NCBI GenBank assembly: GCA_000708835.1
Contig: DF237107.1
Span: forward strand, 62,001 to 126,000
From: Klebsormidium nitens
Taxonomy: Eukaryota; Streptophyta; Klebsormidiophyceae; Klebsormidiales; Klebsormidiaceae
Length of the DNA stretch: 64,000 bases
Reading direction: 5' to 3'
Shown: positions 1 through 11,132 of the stretch, in pieces
Position numbering within the stretch: position 1 is the stretch's first letter
Layout: the number at the start of each line of letters is the position of its first letter
Notes under the pieces: generated by a model
Told to the model about the DNA's origin: nothing
What the model saw: only the letters and a program-made list of their open reading frames with translations
The model's database searches: none
Made by a program: the position numbers and the translations under genes

Positions 1-286
1 TGGGTTGAGAAGATGCAGAAAACAGTGCATGAGCGTGCCCAATGAGGTACCGGTATGCATGTCCATTTGAATCAAATTCTCAAAATTTTCCACTTAAAAG
101 CGGGGAAAATTGCAAAAATCTTGGCTCTGGGGCCCGAAGAAGTTCTGTGACTGACAAGCCAGGGGGGGGGGGTGGGCTTGGGGCTTGCTCGCCCCAAGGA
201 GGCCACCAGGGGGTCCTAGAAAGGTGGCTTCGAAAAAAATGATCGATTTAAGAATGGGGGGGTACCACTTACAAAATGACGATACC

Positions 287-1015
287 CTAATAGGCTCCAG
301 AGTCCAGACAATGTAGACCGGAGATCAGAGATTTAGTGTCAACCAACCATAGATACGGTACGGCAGCTAAAGCTGAGCGACGGCGATCGTACACCCTACC
401 AACTTGCATGGCGTGGCGCGCCTCGAAAGCTGCCGTACTCGATAGACGGCGAGACAAAGTTGACACTGCTGACTGGTACCGTAGCTTGTATAATGCACAA
501 GCTTGCCCCTTCCGGGATCCCTTCGAAATTCTTGGAAGTATCTCACGAGCATTCACTGTCAACCATGCGTGTGCATTATTGAGCGCAATCAACCAAACAA
601 CATGAGATTTCGCGGCACAGTGGTCACAACCAAGTTCCATCCGACCGTCAGCCTGACGTGCCAGCGGCTCTTGGCAATATTGCGAAAGATGGAAGTTGAC
701 GGGCCGGGTGACGACCAGCTCCTTTAACGGGCTGGCAATTTGGCGGGCGCTTAGTGTGCGTTGCGTTCCCGCTGGGTTGAAGACAATCAGCTGTTGCTGC
801 AATGACGTCTCAGAAGGACGCGTGCAGGTTTGCGGTAATTTCAAGGGCAAGTTCCATTTGAAAGAGCCTGCTGTTTCCAAAATGGAAGCAGGTCGACTTT
901 GATCCTGAAGCAGCGATAGCCCGTTCCTCCAAGCTGAAAAGGAAGAAAAGGGTATATTCCTCCGTCCTTGAACAACACTGTCCGAGGAATTGGCAAGTGC
1001 CCTCTCCAGCTGCAT
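287..1015 (-). CDS. hypothetical single-exon ORF, 242 aa
   Basis: An uninterrupted reading frame runs from an ATG at 1015 to a stop at 287. I recognise no family, motif, signal peptide or membrane segment. The length is a little more than expected by chance in a window of this size, which is the main reason to list it. The composition is unremarkable and rich in S, R, L and Q. Its neighbour is the decayed HSP70 region, so it could equally be relic sequence or an exon of a gene that extends off the left edge. No supporting promoter or splice signal was found. Confidence 0.3.
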   Translation of the reverse strand: MQLERALANSSDSVVQGRRNIPFSSFSAWRNGLSLLQDQSRPASILETAGSFKWNLPLKLPQTCTRPSETSLQQQLIVFNPAGTQRTLSARQIASPLKELVVTRPVNFHLSQYCQEPLARQADGRMELGCDHCAAKSHVVWLIALNNAHAWLTVNAREILPRISKGSRKGQACALYKLRYQSAVSTLSRRLSSTAAFEARHAMQVGRVYDRRRSALAAVPYLWLVDTKSLISGLHCLDSGAY

Positions 1016-2219
1016 TTAGCTATAGACTGGCAAAAATGTCAACTCTATTATGTAAATGTCAATGTTGTGGCATGGCAAGTTTTATTACTTGAACATTGCA
1101 ACCCGTCCGATCCGCGAAGCTCATAGCTGTCTGCTTGTACAGGGTTGTGGGTCAGCTTTGTAATTAGGGAGGTTGGGGCCCTCTTCTGATCTCGCTTTCA
1201 ATATCGTCTTACTCATAATTGTCCCATCCCATGATTCACCACTTCTGCATGATATTTAAAACTGCTCTGCGTTTCGTGTCAGCCACTGAAGTCTGACCTT
1301 CAATCAACATTGCAGATCCTGATCAGCAGGAGGTTGCGAATGTTTGTGCGTTTCGCCTCATGGTGATCAATTGGTGTCTGGGGTGTAGGAATCTTGGGCC
1401 TGCTATCGCTAGTGACTTGACGGCCCAGTAACACAATCTGACAATCTGTAAATAGCAACATCAAAATACAGAGAATTGCAGCGGATGATTGTTTGCTTTC
1501 CTTTAGGGCCGCTCTACGGCTCTTTCCTCACCTCAGGGGCCCTGTGTACCTACCAAAGTGATCGATCTCTCCCTACGCTTTTGTCTCTCAGGTGTCCCTA
1601 AGATGCACCATCTTTCTCCCACAATGACCTTTCATGTTTGATGTTTGCAGCTATCCTCATGAGGAGGCAGCGAGCCGAAGCGCGCCCCACCGCTCACCTG
1701 CATCTTTGGCAACGACATGACTCCGAAATGCACGCTAGAAGTGGGGGCAGAAGACTCAGCCAATCGAGTGTTATGTCCACAATTTAGGCTTTCTTATTGA
1801 AGTCTGCCCTCTTTGAGTGACCAGATCTTGCGGGCACAGCAAAATTATTGTCCTATCCTGGTATATCATCAACTGGTGTCCATCTGCACTTACACTAGAA
1901 GAAGATGCCGCTTTCAGAAGCCCCTTTCACAGCAAGGACTTCTCGACAGCAAGGACAGCTCGGAGCCCAGCCCTTTCGGCGCAGATATTCAGCCCACGTT
2001 CCTCAACCGCAGATCTGCTCCGGAAACTGGTGACAACATTGGCGCGCTGGCGTTCAGCGAAAATCGTCTTCAGCCGCCTTCTTCAAAATCCGAGGTAAGT
2101 GCTTCAACAAGCCCAGGTCATCTCAACCGTTTCAAAAGTTGGTCAAAACAAGCTGAAACGTGCTCCAGAACTGGCGACGACAAGCTGACGTCATGCCCTC
2201 GTGTTTGCGGATCTTTTAG
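1016..2219. other. spacer, no gene recognised
   Basis: Unique sequence between the orphan ORF and the first recognisable HSP70 fragment. A 136-codon plus-strand frame at 1813-2223 has no resemblance to the HSP70 N terminus, although its position is where that would lie. The expected ATP-binding N-terminal motif was not found. Confidence 0.5.
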
Positions 2220-4763
2220 GTGAAGCGGCTCATCGGGTGCCAGTGCTTGATCCCGACCGTCCGGAGGACGTAACTTGTGGCCCTTCCATGTCGTCCGCAG
2301 CCCCGACGACAAGCCCATGATCGAGGTTGGAATCAGGGGCGAGCAGAAGCGCTTCTCGCCTTCAAAGATCAGCGCCATGAACCTTTGCCAGGACGAAGGG
2401 ACACGTGGAGGCGTACTTGGCAAAGACCGTAAGCCGCCAATGCGGTCGTGAGCGTCCGGCCTACTTCAGTGACGCGCAGCGCCATGAGCCAAGTAAGGAT
2501 GGGCTGGTGGGTGCGTGGGTTTGTCACCATCCTGGCAAAAGGTTTGTTGTTTGTACCTTGCTTCTCGAGACGACTTCGAGTGAGCTGAAGGAATGAGTGG
2601 CAAGGCTGGCCATATGAGCAGTGCTCTGGCACTGCCACCAGCAGACGAAGACGGACTAACTCATGCCAACGACCCCATATGTCGACTTGTTTCGCGGGCA
2701 ACACTCCCGATTTTTGTTGTTGACGTGGTCCTCATGGAACGGATCCAGTAGGAATCAGTGCACCGCGTATGACCTTCTAGCACTCTGCTGGAACTGACAC
2801 TGCAAGGAATGGTGCTCCGGAGCAACTCGAACCCTTTTGAATCGTAACTACTTTTCCTGGGCACCTTCGCCTCCCTGAACGTCCTTAGCGTCATCACTGA
2901 GCCGAGCGCGGGCGCAATTGCAAACGGCTTTGACTGGAAAACTTGCCGACAAGGCCTAGAGAACGTCACTCATCTTCGATCTTAGTGGGGGAACTTTCGC
3001 AACGTCGCAGATGACTGTTGAAAATGCAAATTTGAAGTAAAAGCGATAACAGGAGATACGCACCTGGGCGGGGAGGACTTTGACAGCCAAGTGGGCGGTC
3101 GGAGAGTTCAAGCGGACATCAGCGGCAATGCACGGTGGGTACCCTTGGACAGTCTGATGGTCTCTCATGACGGACTGGCTCGCTTGACCGGCGTTCATTA
3201 ATGAGATCTGGCTCTTTTTCTTGCCTCAAGGGTTTGGCTTCCGGGATGTGGTTCACGATGAAGGAGCATCGAGCAAGTTGGGAGAGGTAGCGTACCAAAG
3301 ATCGTCAAATTCTGCCCGACTGCACGTTACCAAAGCCAGCAGAGCCGTGGTCATGCTGACGTGGAGCGGATGCAATTTTGGCTCGTTTCCTTTTAGCAAC
3401 CTACTTTGTGCCGAAACGTACTCTTCTAGCTTTTCGAGTCTGAAAGCAGGTGGCATAGGTTGAGTGGCAGCCCCCACTTCTCGAGAACGTTCGAGGCTGT
3501 GCCCCTTTATCACCTCTAGAAAAGCACAGTAAGTACTCACTGTATTCCAATTATTGAAAACAAGTACGACTCCCCATCCTTTTCAAAAGAGATCTACTCC
3601 GTCCGCAGGGCCATTCCGCTGGCTCAAAAACTCGTGCCGGGGCGCAAAGCGCGAGCTTTCGGCGACCATTTACACTACGATTGAGGTCGATGGCCCTGTC
3701 TCGATCTCAGGGCATCAACGTGATTGCCGAAATCACGCGCGCGCGCTTCGAGGAGCTGTGCATGGACCTGTTTCAGCGGGGCATAGACTCGATGAAGAAC
3801 GTCTGAGAAACGCCAGGCTGGACATCCTGGCAGCGTGGGCGAGTCGGTGAGTGCCGCCCTGGCGACACGAAAGTGCCCGGGAATTAGCCTGTTTCATGGT
3901 TTTAGATGGGCTAGAGCGAGGTGGCCCGGTCGGCGGACTGGCACCCCGGCGGTCGCCCCGGATGCGCCCAAATTAAGTATCATAGATTTAAGTGCGTTGT
4001 GTGGTGACGAGCAGCGTCCGATCAGAGACACGTGGCCCGGGGAAGGTGATGTTTCTCACTTAAGTATGCGGTTGTCTTTTGAGACGTTTCTGCCGTGAGG
4101 AACAGTCCATCGAGCAATGAAAGCGGCGCCTTCGATGTGCAGCATCACTTGCCGAAAACAACCCTCTCGCGCGCGCTTAATATAGATTTCGAGGGTCTCC
4201 TGCGGGGGGTCCGACAGAATCGCTGTCCTCGTTCCAGCTGTATTGTATGATGTTCTTTCTCATCCTTGTTTAGGAGCTCTCGTGACTATTGCTGACGTCA
4301 CTGCCCGTTTTTGATGACGGCACGCGCCCCGCTTCTCAGGCGGCTGAATGCGCATCCCCAAGTTTCAGCTGGTCCTGAACGGCGACTTTCGTGTCCGAGC
4401 CGTTTCCTCCCTCGTCGCCCCTCTCTGGAGTCTGCTGAAGCTTCTCATCATTCAAGACGCCTCTGCTGCTGACGTCACTACCCATCATCCCTGACACCAC
4501 CTCCCTTTTTCCGGGCAGCAGCTCGACGGGCATCCCCAGGGTTCATGAGCGGATGCTCCCTAGCTCGCTTTCACATTACCTGTTGACGTCACCCATCTTT
4601 CCTGCTGACGTCACGCCCCTCTCCCCGCAGGCGGCTCGACGCGCATCCCGAGCACATTGAAAGCAAGTTTTCGCGGGCAAGCAGCTCAAGAAGGGCATAA
4701 ACCCGGACGAGCTGGCGGTCGCGTACGGCGCCGCGGTGCTGGCCGCCGGGGGAGACCCAGCAA
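2220..4763 (+). pseudogene. HSP70 chaperone pseudogene
   Basis: Fragments of cytosolic-type HSP70 occur in the right order and orientation but in shifting frames. VKRLIG is at 2220; a block starting WPFHVV and including DKPMIEVGIRGEQKRFSP at 2278-2400; PAYFSDAQR at 2456-2503; DTHLGGEDFD near 3055; DISGNAR near 3115; AKRELSATIYTTIEVD at 3640-3690; ITRARFEELCMDLF at 3733-3780, followed by a stop; GGSTRIP at 4628; and KKGINPDELAVAYGAAVLA near 4690-4740. These span the nucleotide-binding domain. The start, the phosphate-binding loop segments, the substrate-binding domain and the EEVD end are missing, and stops and frameshifts separate the blocks. Several blocks follow plausible AG acceptors, so the parent gene had introns and this is not a processed copy. 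Identification is secure; the extent of the relic is approximate. Confidence 0.85.
4277..4655 (+). repeat. three tandem copies of an HSP70 exon 5' edge
   Basis: The acceptor and exon start encoding GGSTRIP occur at about 4337 (GG-stop-MRIPKFQ), 4515 (SSTGIPRV) and 4628 (GGSTRIP). Each is preceded by a GCTGACGTCAC or similar motif. Spacings are about 178 and 113 bp. Only the last copy continues into the GKQLKKGINPDE block. Confidence 0.7.
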
Positions 4764-5924
4764 GGTACACGACAGGACGGCATTAAGTTGCCCATGACAA
4801 CTCAAGTAATCATTGCTGAGATAGCGTGCAACGAGGGCAAGGTCCGGTTGGGGAGGCGTACCAGCTTATCATCTAGTCCCAAGTAGGCTAGCCACTTATG
4901 ATGATTTCAGTAAATCTGCGAACGTACGTATTGGGTCCAACGATAGTCAAGAAGCGCCGACAAGAGCTACTTTTGATCGGCATGCTTCCGATTCGTCGAC
5001 CTGGGAGCATCGCAAATCTCCAATATCCAAGTGCAACTGATCTTTCAAGGCAAAAGTGCGTACCGCGTGCCTAACAACACATCGCAGCGTACAACTTATC
5101 AAGTCAAATGGAACCAGTGATGCGACGATGGTTCGAAAGCAGATTCTGACACAAATGATCCTATTTTATTTCGCTTCAGAGTCTCGCATGGCTATTTGTA
5201 TGCCGTGCACTGAGTGAATCCAGTATGAAGCCACAGGAGACGCGCACTGTATAAGCATCCAATCTCAGGTTTGACGATCTCACCAATGATCGTGCACTGC
5301 CATCGAAGAAGTGTTAAGTGTAACATATCGGAGGATCACACGGACTACCGCACGAATTGTTATTAAAAGGTTTGCTAGCTGATTACTTAAGTTTCACGCC
5401 AGGATATCTTAATGAACAGATGTTAAACAATCAGGCTTGCATATGGTCTGGAGTTGATCATTGCGCAATCGGCAACCCGGACAGTTCAAAGACGTACTCA
5501 TCAGTGACGAGCGGCAGAATCAGAGATTGCCGCCATCTAGTGACGGAAAATGATTGTACAAGTCCATTGCCACTGCGTGCTAGATTCAACTGGAGCCGTT
5601 CGTCATTGCAAGGATCATCCTGAGCCGTTCGTTGATCGACGGTCTGAACAATCAAACGAATACTAGCTACGTAAGCCGGGACCCTCAACAAGATCCGGGC
5701 CGACTGAACAAACAAACTCGACTAGAGCACGTATATAATCAACTAATTGAAGCCGGACACAACGTTTAAAATGTTATGTTGATAATTGTCTAACTATCAG
5801 CAAGACTGCTGTACATATGAAGTCACGTGTATCATTAATCTCCGTGTAGTATGTGTTAAACTCATGAAGTACAGGACGAATTCCTATAATTCACGTACAC
5901 TTTGCACTGCTGACGGCCCAATCC
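4764..5924. other. spacer, no gene recognised
   Basis: AT-richer sequence between the HSP70 relic and the 3' end of O-methyltransferase copy 1. It holds only short frames. A small direct repeat, GAGCCGTTCGT, occurs near 5593 and 5622. Nothing else stands out. Confidence 0.5.
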
Positions 5925-8813
5925 CTATGCTTTCACGGCCTCCACGACGGACGGGCTTCCAGGCCCCAGCGGAACGATGCGGCTAATCTCAAAACCCTCA
6001 GACTCTAGTAATGTCTTCCACTCCTGCTCCGAGCGCTCCCGACCACCCGGGCACATCATCATCATCTGGATGTCGAGGAGAACCGGGAACTGGCGGGCCT
6101 CGGAGGGTGCAGTGCCGGGGTTCGGGATGACGAAGTCCACAATGAGCAGCTTTCCACCGGCGGGCAAGGCGTTTCGGCAGCTGGCCAAGATTGTTTTGGA
6201 CGCCGTGTTGCCCCAGTCGTGCAGGATGTGCTGCAGGAAGGACTCGGAAAAGGGAGACTCTTCAGTCCAACGGGGCCCGGTGACATGCAAGACCAACGGT
6301 CGAGTGGATCTTCCAAAGCGATAAGACTGCATTGAACGACTTGACTTGAATGGCTTAACCCCTCTTCCTACCTGATGGAGTCAGCATGTTTCTGAAGCCT
6401 ACCGGATACGGAACAGAACGGCGTACAGAACATGAGCTCAGGTGTGCAGATTTCCAGGAAGGGTCTAGGAATAGGCGAGACTGACGAGTTGTTCTTTGAA
6501 AAAGATGTTGTTTCGTCAAGCCTTCCTTGTGTTTTCCTGAGGTCGGCCCGCTTCATTAAAGCTGCGTTCTGATTAGCCTTTCGAAAGACTGAGCAATCTA
6601 CTTTCTGTTGACTGATTGCACACTTTTTAAGGAAAGGTTCTGCACGAGATTCAAGACAGCTACAGGCAAGAGCAACGAGAAGAGGAAGGAAAGCGCGCAG
6701 CGCTAATCCAGGACGAAGAACGACACGAATCTTCATCATGATGTTGGAAGCTTTGGGTAGAGTCTCGGCCTTGAACATGTCTCCAGACACATGATCCACC
6801 CCTGGGATGGAAGGCGCAGTTTGAATGACACGTGGCTGGTCAAAGTTGATGCCCTTTATGTTGGGGTACTTTGCGGTGATTGCTGCCAGAACAGAACCGT
6901 GCCCTCCGGCAACGTCCATCAACTCGTCCATGTCCTTGAACCCGTCGTAAGCCTGCGATGAGCAGAAACCTCCGTGAAATGCATGCCTTATGATCTCTCG
7001 AAGTCAACGAAAACCAGAACTCTGACTACAATTTAGCAACAAATGCTTCGGGACGACCTCCATAATATAAGGAGTGCTGCTCCTCCGAGAATGCATGGGA
7101 TCTGGCTCAGCTTTGTAATCTGCAGATTGCACGTCTGTGCATTGCCATTGGGGCAAAACATCTCAAGGGGATGGCCGAGCTGACAGCAGCAAAGACCAGC
7201 GTTTGTGGTTGAGCCCTGACCTGCAGTAGCTGAGGAACTTGAGTCGACGAGAGGCCGCTCATTGCCGCGTCGAAGGCCTTTCCGGATGTGTCCGGATGTG
7301 CCTGCGCAATCAGAAAACAACTGTCGTTGATATACAGGTCGCCAAAAAGATGGTCGTGTGGGATACCTGGATCCCATTGAAAATTGAGGAGCATAAGGCC
7401 AAGCCACTTTGAAGCAGAGTGTGCCGCTGTGCAAGCATCCAGGTGGTAGGATCCAACATGCTCGCATCCCTCTTGCTCGTGTACGCAAGGTGATCACTCA
7501 AGCAGTTACAAGCTGCGGAGCGCTTTAGGTGCCTATATAAATGCAAAATCTCAGCTGCAGGCAGAGTTGCATACCTGAAAGAAGTCCCACATGCTCTCAT
7601 GCGTCTTGCTCTCTTGAGTCTTCTCCCAACCTGAACCCCCTTCCTTGATCGTGCGCGATAGCTCATTCCAGGTGTTCCATGTGTTCGGCTCGTTGAAGTG
7701 GAGTATCAGACCAGCCAAGGGATTCATCTTGCCCGTCTCCTGCAAGGCGGCAAATTTATGTTCTTGTGACTGACACCTGAGTTGCATCCTATGTAAGATA
7801 GCATCTGTTGATCATGATGACCAGGAAACCAGGTAGTCTTGACAAGAAAGATGACTTCCTCTGGGACAGCTGCTTTCACAGAATCCACATCAGAAAGCTC
7901 AGAACAGTACTCCCGTCGTGCTCGTTGCCTGGATGCTCTCTAGGCAGTCGATCCAATTCTCAAGGAGCACAAGAAGTAAGAAGCAATGAGGCACATACCT
8001 TGTCTGACGCCAGAAGCTGACCCACCGACGACAAGCTGTAAGTCCCTTCTGCATTTTCGTCGAGCACCCCAAGTCCAGACATCGCCCGAATGAGGCGTGC
8101 GGTTGCGTCAGGGTCTGTCCCTGCAAGCTGAGCGACGTCATCCGGACTCATTGGTTCACCTGCAGACAGAGCCACAGCTCTCGTTGAATACTTTCACAAA
8201 GGGGCACAAATGTGCAAGGGAATGCTTCAGCAACTCCTTGAATACTTTGCTCTCCTGATGAACAACGAAAAGCTGGCGCACGAGGGAAGCAATGTTCAGC
8301 TCCAGAGTTGTGAACCTTTGACTTGACAAGCTCAACGAAAGTCGCATTGGAACATAGGAGGACCTGCCATCCTGTGCCCTTAGAGACGCATACATACAAC
8401 GAGCACGAGTCAGGAGTTTTGAAGCAAATGCTTTCATTGGATCTTTCCAGCAGGCTGGTATATATGCTGCTGACAAATAGCGCTGAGGAAGTGCTGCTTA
8501 GAAGGCTACTGACAATTGATGCTGTTACAAGATGAGGTAGAAGCATTCACCAGAACTGTCTCACAACATGTCAATTCACAGACTGCATGTTTCCATGTCC
8601 ATCCAATCAGAATTGTGCATACCTTAGATGTTTACTTCGAAAGGTGACAAATCAAACAAGCGCTATGAGCATCTACAGGGTGTGAATCACGGTACCTTGT
8701 TTGGCAAAGATGTCCGGCAAGCCATTCTCCACAGCAGCGTACAACACTTTCCCTTTTGCATAACTGAATGCATAGTCTGCCAGGAGAGCCGCTGCAGGCA
8801 GAGCTGGCGCCAT
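5925..8813 (-). CDS. plant-type O-methyltransferase, copy 1 (one defective donor)
   Basis: S-adenosylmethionine-dependent small-molecule O-methyltransferase of the COMT/ASMT type; the substrate cannot be read from sequence. Exons: 8813-8696, 8159-7999, 7739-7575, 7301-7221, 6952-6731, 6230-5925, giving 350 aa, the usual family length. Exons 1-2 encode the dimerisation winged-helix domain. Exon 5 carries the SAM-binding motif at 188-194, here DVAGGHG instead of the usual DVGGGxG. Exon 6 carries HDWGN with the probable catalytic His253. Exon lengths and phases are identical to copy 2 at 49533-52250, and protein similarity is high. The donor of intron 5 (6730-6729) reads AT where copy 2 has GT; the acceptor is a normal AG. 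Without splicing there, translation runs to a stop at 6368 and loses the catalytic part. In-frame GT sites 6 and 9 nt downstream (6724, 6721) could rescue it with two or three extra residues. It may be active through a cryptic donor, a pseudogene in the making, or affected by a base error. Confidence 0.85.
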
Positions 8814-11132
8814 TGTACCTAGTCAATCAAGGAAAGAGCAAGCCGCGTCAGCTCAAAGTGCCCCCTGCCTATGTACTGAGACTCCCCTTCACTCTTTTTG
8901 CCACTAGATCTCTTCTGAGCCGCCTCTTGCGAATGAATAGGCCACCAAAGCAGCTGCCAAAAGGTGGAGGACCACAGTAGATGGAAGTCTAGGAAGTGAG
9001 AAGAAAGAGTCCAGCAACCAATCAGCTTGATTGAGCTACTGTCCTAGAAGCATTGCACGAGCCTGTTGCAAAACGGAATGCAGAAGGTTTACTGCGTACT
9101 GGATAGCTGAAGGTTCAAAACAGCCTTGCTCACCCGCTTGTGTCTTCTTGATTTCAAGCTTCTTTGAAGAAGGTGAAGATGCAGAGATGCCTGCTGCCGC
9201 TTCGGATGATAGGGTGAGACTTGCTTTCAGGGACTGCCACAGTGCGCGTCGCGAGGTGCCAAAAGCTTGGCAAGGCTACTACACCTCAATAGAAAGGAAT
9301 CAGGCGGCCTCAGGTTGGCTCTGCTGTGAAACGATGGAGACTGCTGGCTAGTGCGCAACTTGTCTTGGAAGAATCTCTTGAAAGCTTATATACCCTTCAG
9401 GTGTCCGCTTTCAAAACAGTCTACAATAGCTGCTCTTGGCTGTAGACGTCTGGGCTGCTCTTCAATGTTCAATGTCGAACTACTGTACAGCATATCAGCA
9501 TTCGTGGAGTTTCAAGGAAGGGACCAGGTGGGACCAGGGCCCGACTGGGCCCCACCGGACTTGCACCCTGGTAGAGCAAGAACAAGAAGCACGTGGAGCA
9601 AGGTTCAAGAAGCACCGGGGAGGGCGGGTATGGAGAATAGGGACCAGAACTTGATCTCAGGTTCCGGATCTCGGGACATTCCTGATCTCAGGAAGCCACT
9701 GTGGGGGGTAGTATTCGCTCTGTGCCGTACCCCCTCTTGACAGCAACGTAAAAGTCCAAGCACCCGGTGAAAGTCAACTTGATCTCAGGAAGCAGCGACA
9801 GGGGGTTCAAGTGTGCATAATGACATACCCCCCGAGGCACTGACAGATTTTGACTATGGTCGGCCGAGCGCCGTCCGATGCAAACGGAAGGCTCAGATTC
9901 TATGTTCGGGCCCGGCGGGACCCGGCCGTACAAGGTCACCGGTCCCCAGATCGGGAAAGTTACCTTAGATCAGGAATGTTGGTCCCTATTCTCCATACCC
10001 GCCCTCCCGGGGCCTGGGCCTACGAGCTTCTCGATTAAGATCGCCCGGGGCCGGCCGGGCTTCAAAGAAAGCCCCGGGCCCGGGTTCTCGGAAAGTGCCG
10101 CCGTGCTGACACAAGTGACCACCATGATCCATGAGCCACCCATGGCTCCTACGGGACTACCTATAAAATAAATTGATTGATTGATTGACCACAGCGGACT
10201 ACATGCAGGCTGACGACCGTACACTGGCATGCCGGGCTAGACGCCGGACGCGGCTGGAGCCGCCGATTCCTGTCCTATTAACTTCGAAGCCCGATCGGAT
10301 GTTCGCATGGTGCGCACGCCGGAGTGGCGACGAAAAACAAGGGCGAGCTATTTTCACACTGGGTGTTTGACGGCATGCTGTGACCTGTCCGTCGCCACCT
10401 ATTATTAACGGAGCTGTCCGGCGACGGCCACCCTCTGTATTGCAGGTTCTGATTGCTGCTCACTGAGCACTCAGCTCAACTCTCCGCCCGTGAATAGAGG
10501 TACCTACCTCTACAGGATACCATTATCCTGAAACCGCGTAGTACTCGAAGCTTCAATCTACGCCCCGTGCGACACGATTGGTGATGTTGCGGCATCCCGG
10601 CCGCGACAAAGCAAATTCCTCATGGGTTGGCGGCCGGGACTGCCACATCCAATGACTGCCAGCTTAATTTCCATGCATTGCCAGCAACGTATACATTACA
10701 AGCGAGTCGGATGACGGAACATGTCTTCGCTGGCCCATGCCTCTGTATGGAAAAGGAATACTCAAACTTAACCATTTGCTCCTTTCAAACCTGGCCCTGC
10801 GCTTCATGCACTGACTGTAAACGGTAACTTGGCCTGATCAAATGCACAGGACTCGCCGTCGAGATTCAATCAGTCCTACAGAAGAGAAAGGTAACATCGT
10901 ACTTTGAATGCAATCTGTCCGACAGGCCCAGACGAAATCGAGCCACAGCCCTTTACCTATGTACGTGTCTACAAATCTTCTTACACTAACCAGTCTACCC
11001 CTGGAAAGGATGTACATTCCGCTGCAAAGAGCAGCGCTTGCGCAACGTCCAACGAGGTGTCGCTCTAATCCCCTAACTTTGTTCGCATACGGTATTTCAA
11101 TTGATCAAATACGCACCACTTTATGCACCCGT
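8814..11132. other. spacer with foldback repeat and short ORFs
   Basis: This stretch lies between the start of O-methyltransferase 1 and the 3' end of the DUF3110-like gene. It contains the inverted-repeat element listed separately, a short ATTG/TTGA microsatellite near 10163-10188, and GC-rich sequence near 10200-10450 with only short frames. A 106-codon plus frame at 9031-9351 has no recognisable features. The 3' untranslated region of the downstream minus-strand gene probably occupies the right end. Confidence 0.5.
9613..10015. repeat. imperfect inverted repeat (foldback or MITE-like relic)
   Basis: The arm at about 9613-9650 contains GGGAGGGCGGGTATGGAGAA and continues into a tract ending near GGGACCA. 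It is matched in inverted orientation at about 9979-10013. The similarity extends inward over TGATCT-like sequence. The roughly 330 bp between the arms contains further short direct repeats of TTGATCTCAGGAAGC. There is no transposase frame. The flanks are GC-rich and self-complementary, for example GGGCCCGACTGGGCCC. No target-site duplication could be assigned with confidence. Confidence 0.6.

Noticed and set aside
6231-6730. U12-type AT-AC intron in O-methyltransferase 1
   Set aside because: The acceptor is AG and the donor lacks the ATATCC consensus; the paralogue has an ordinary GT-AG intron at this position.
6368-6931. 187-codon frame that begins inside O-methyltransferase 1 exon 5
   Set aside because: Only the first part is exon; the remainder is read-through of intron 5 caused by the AT donor and has no similarity to copy 2.
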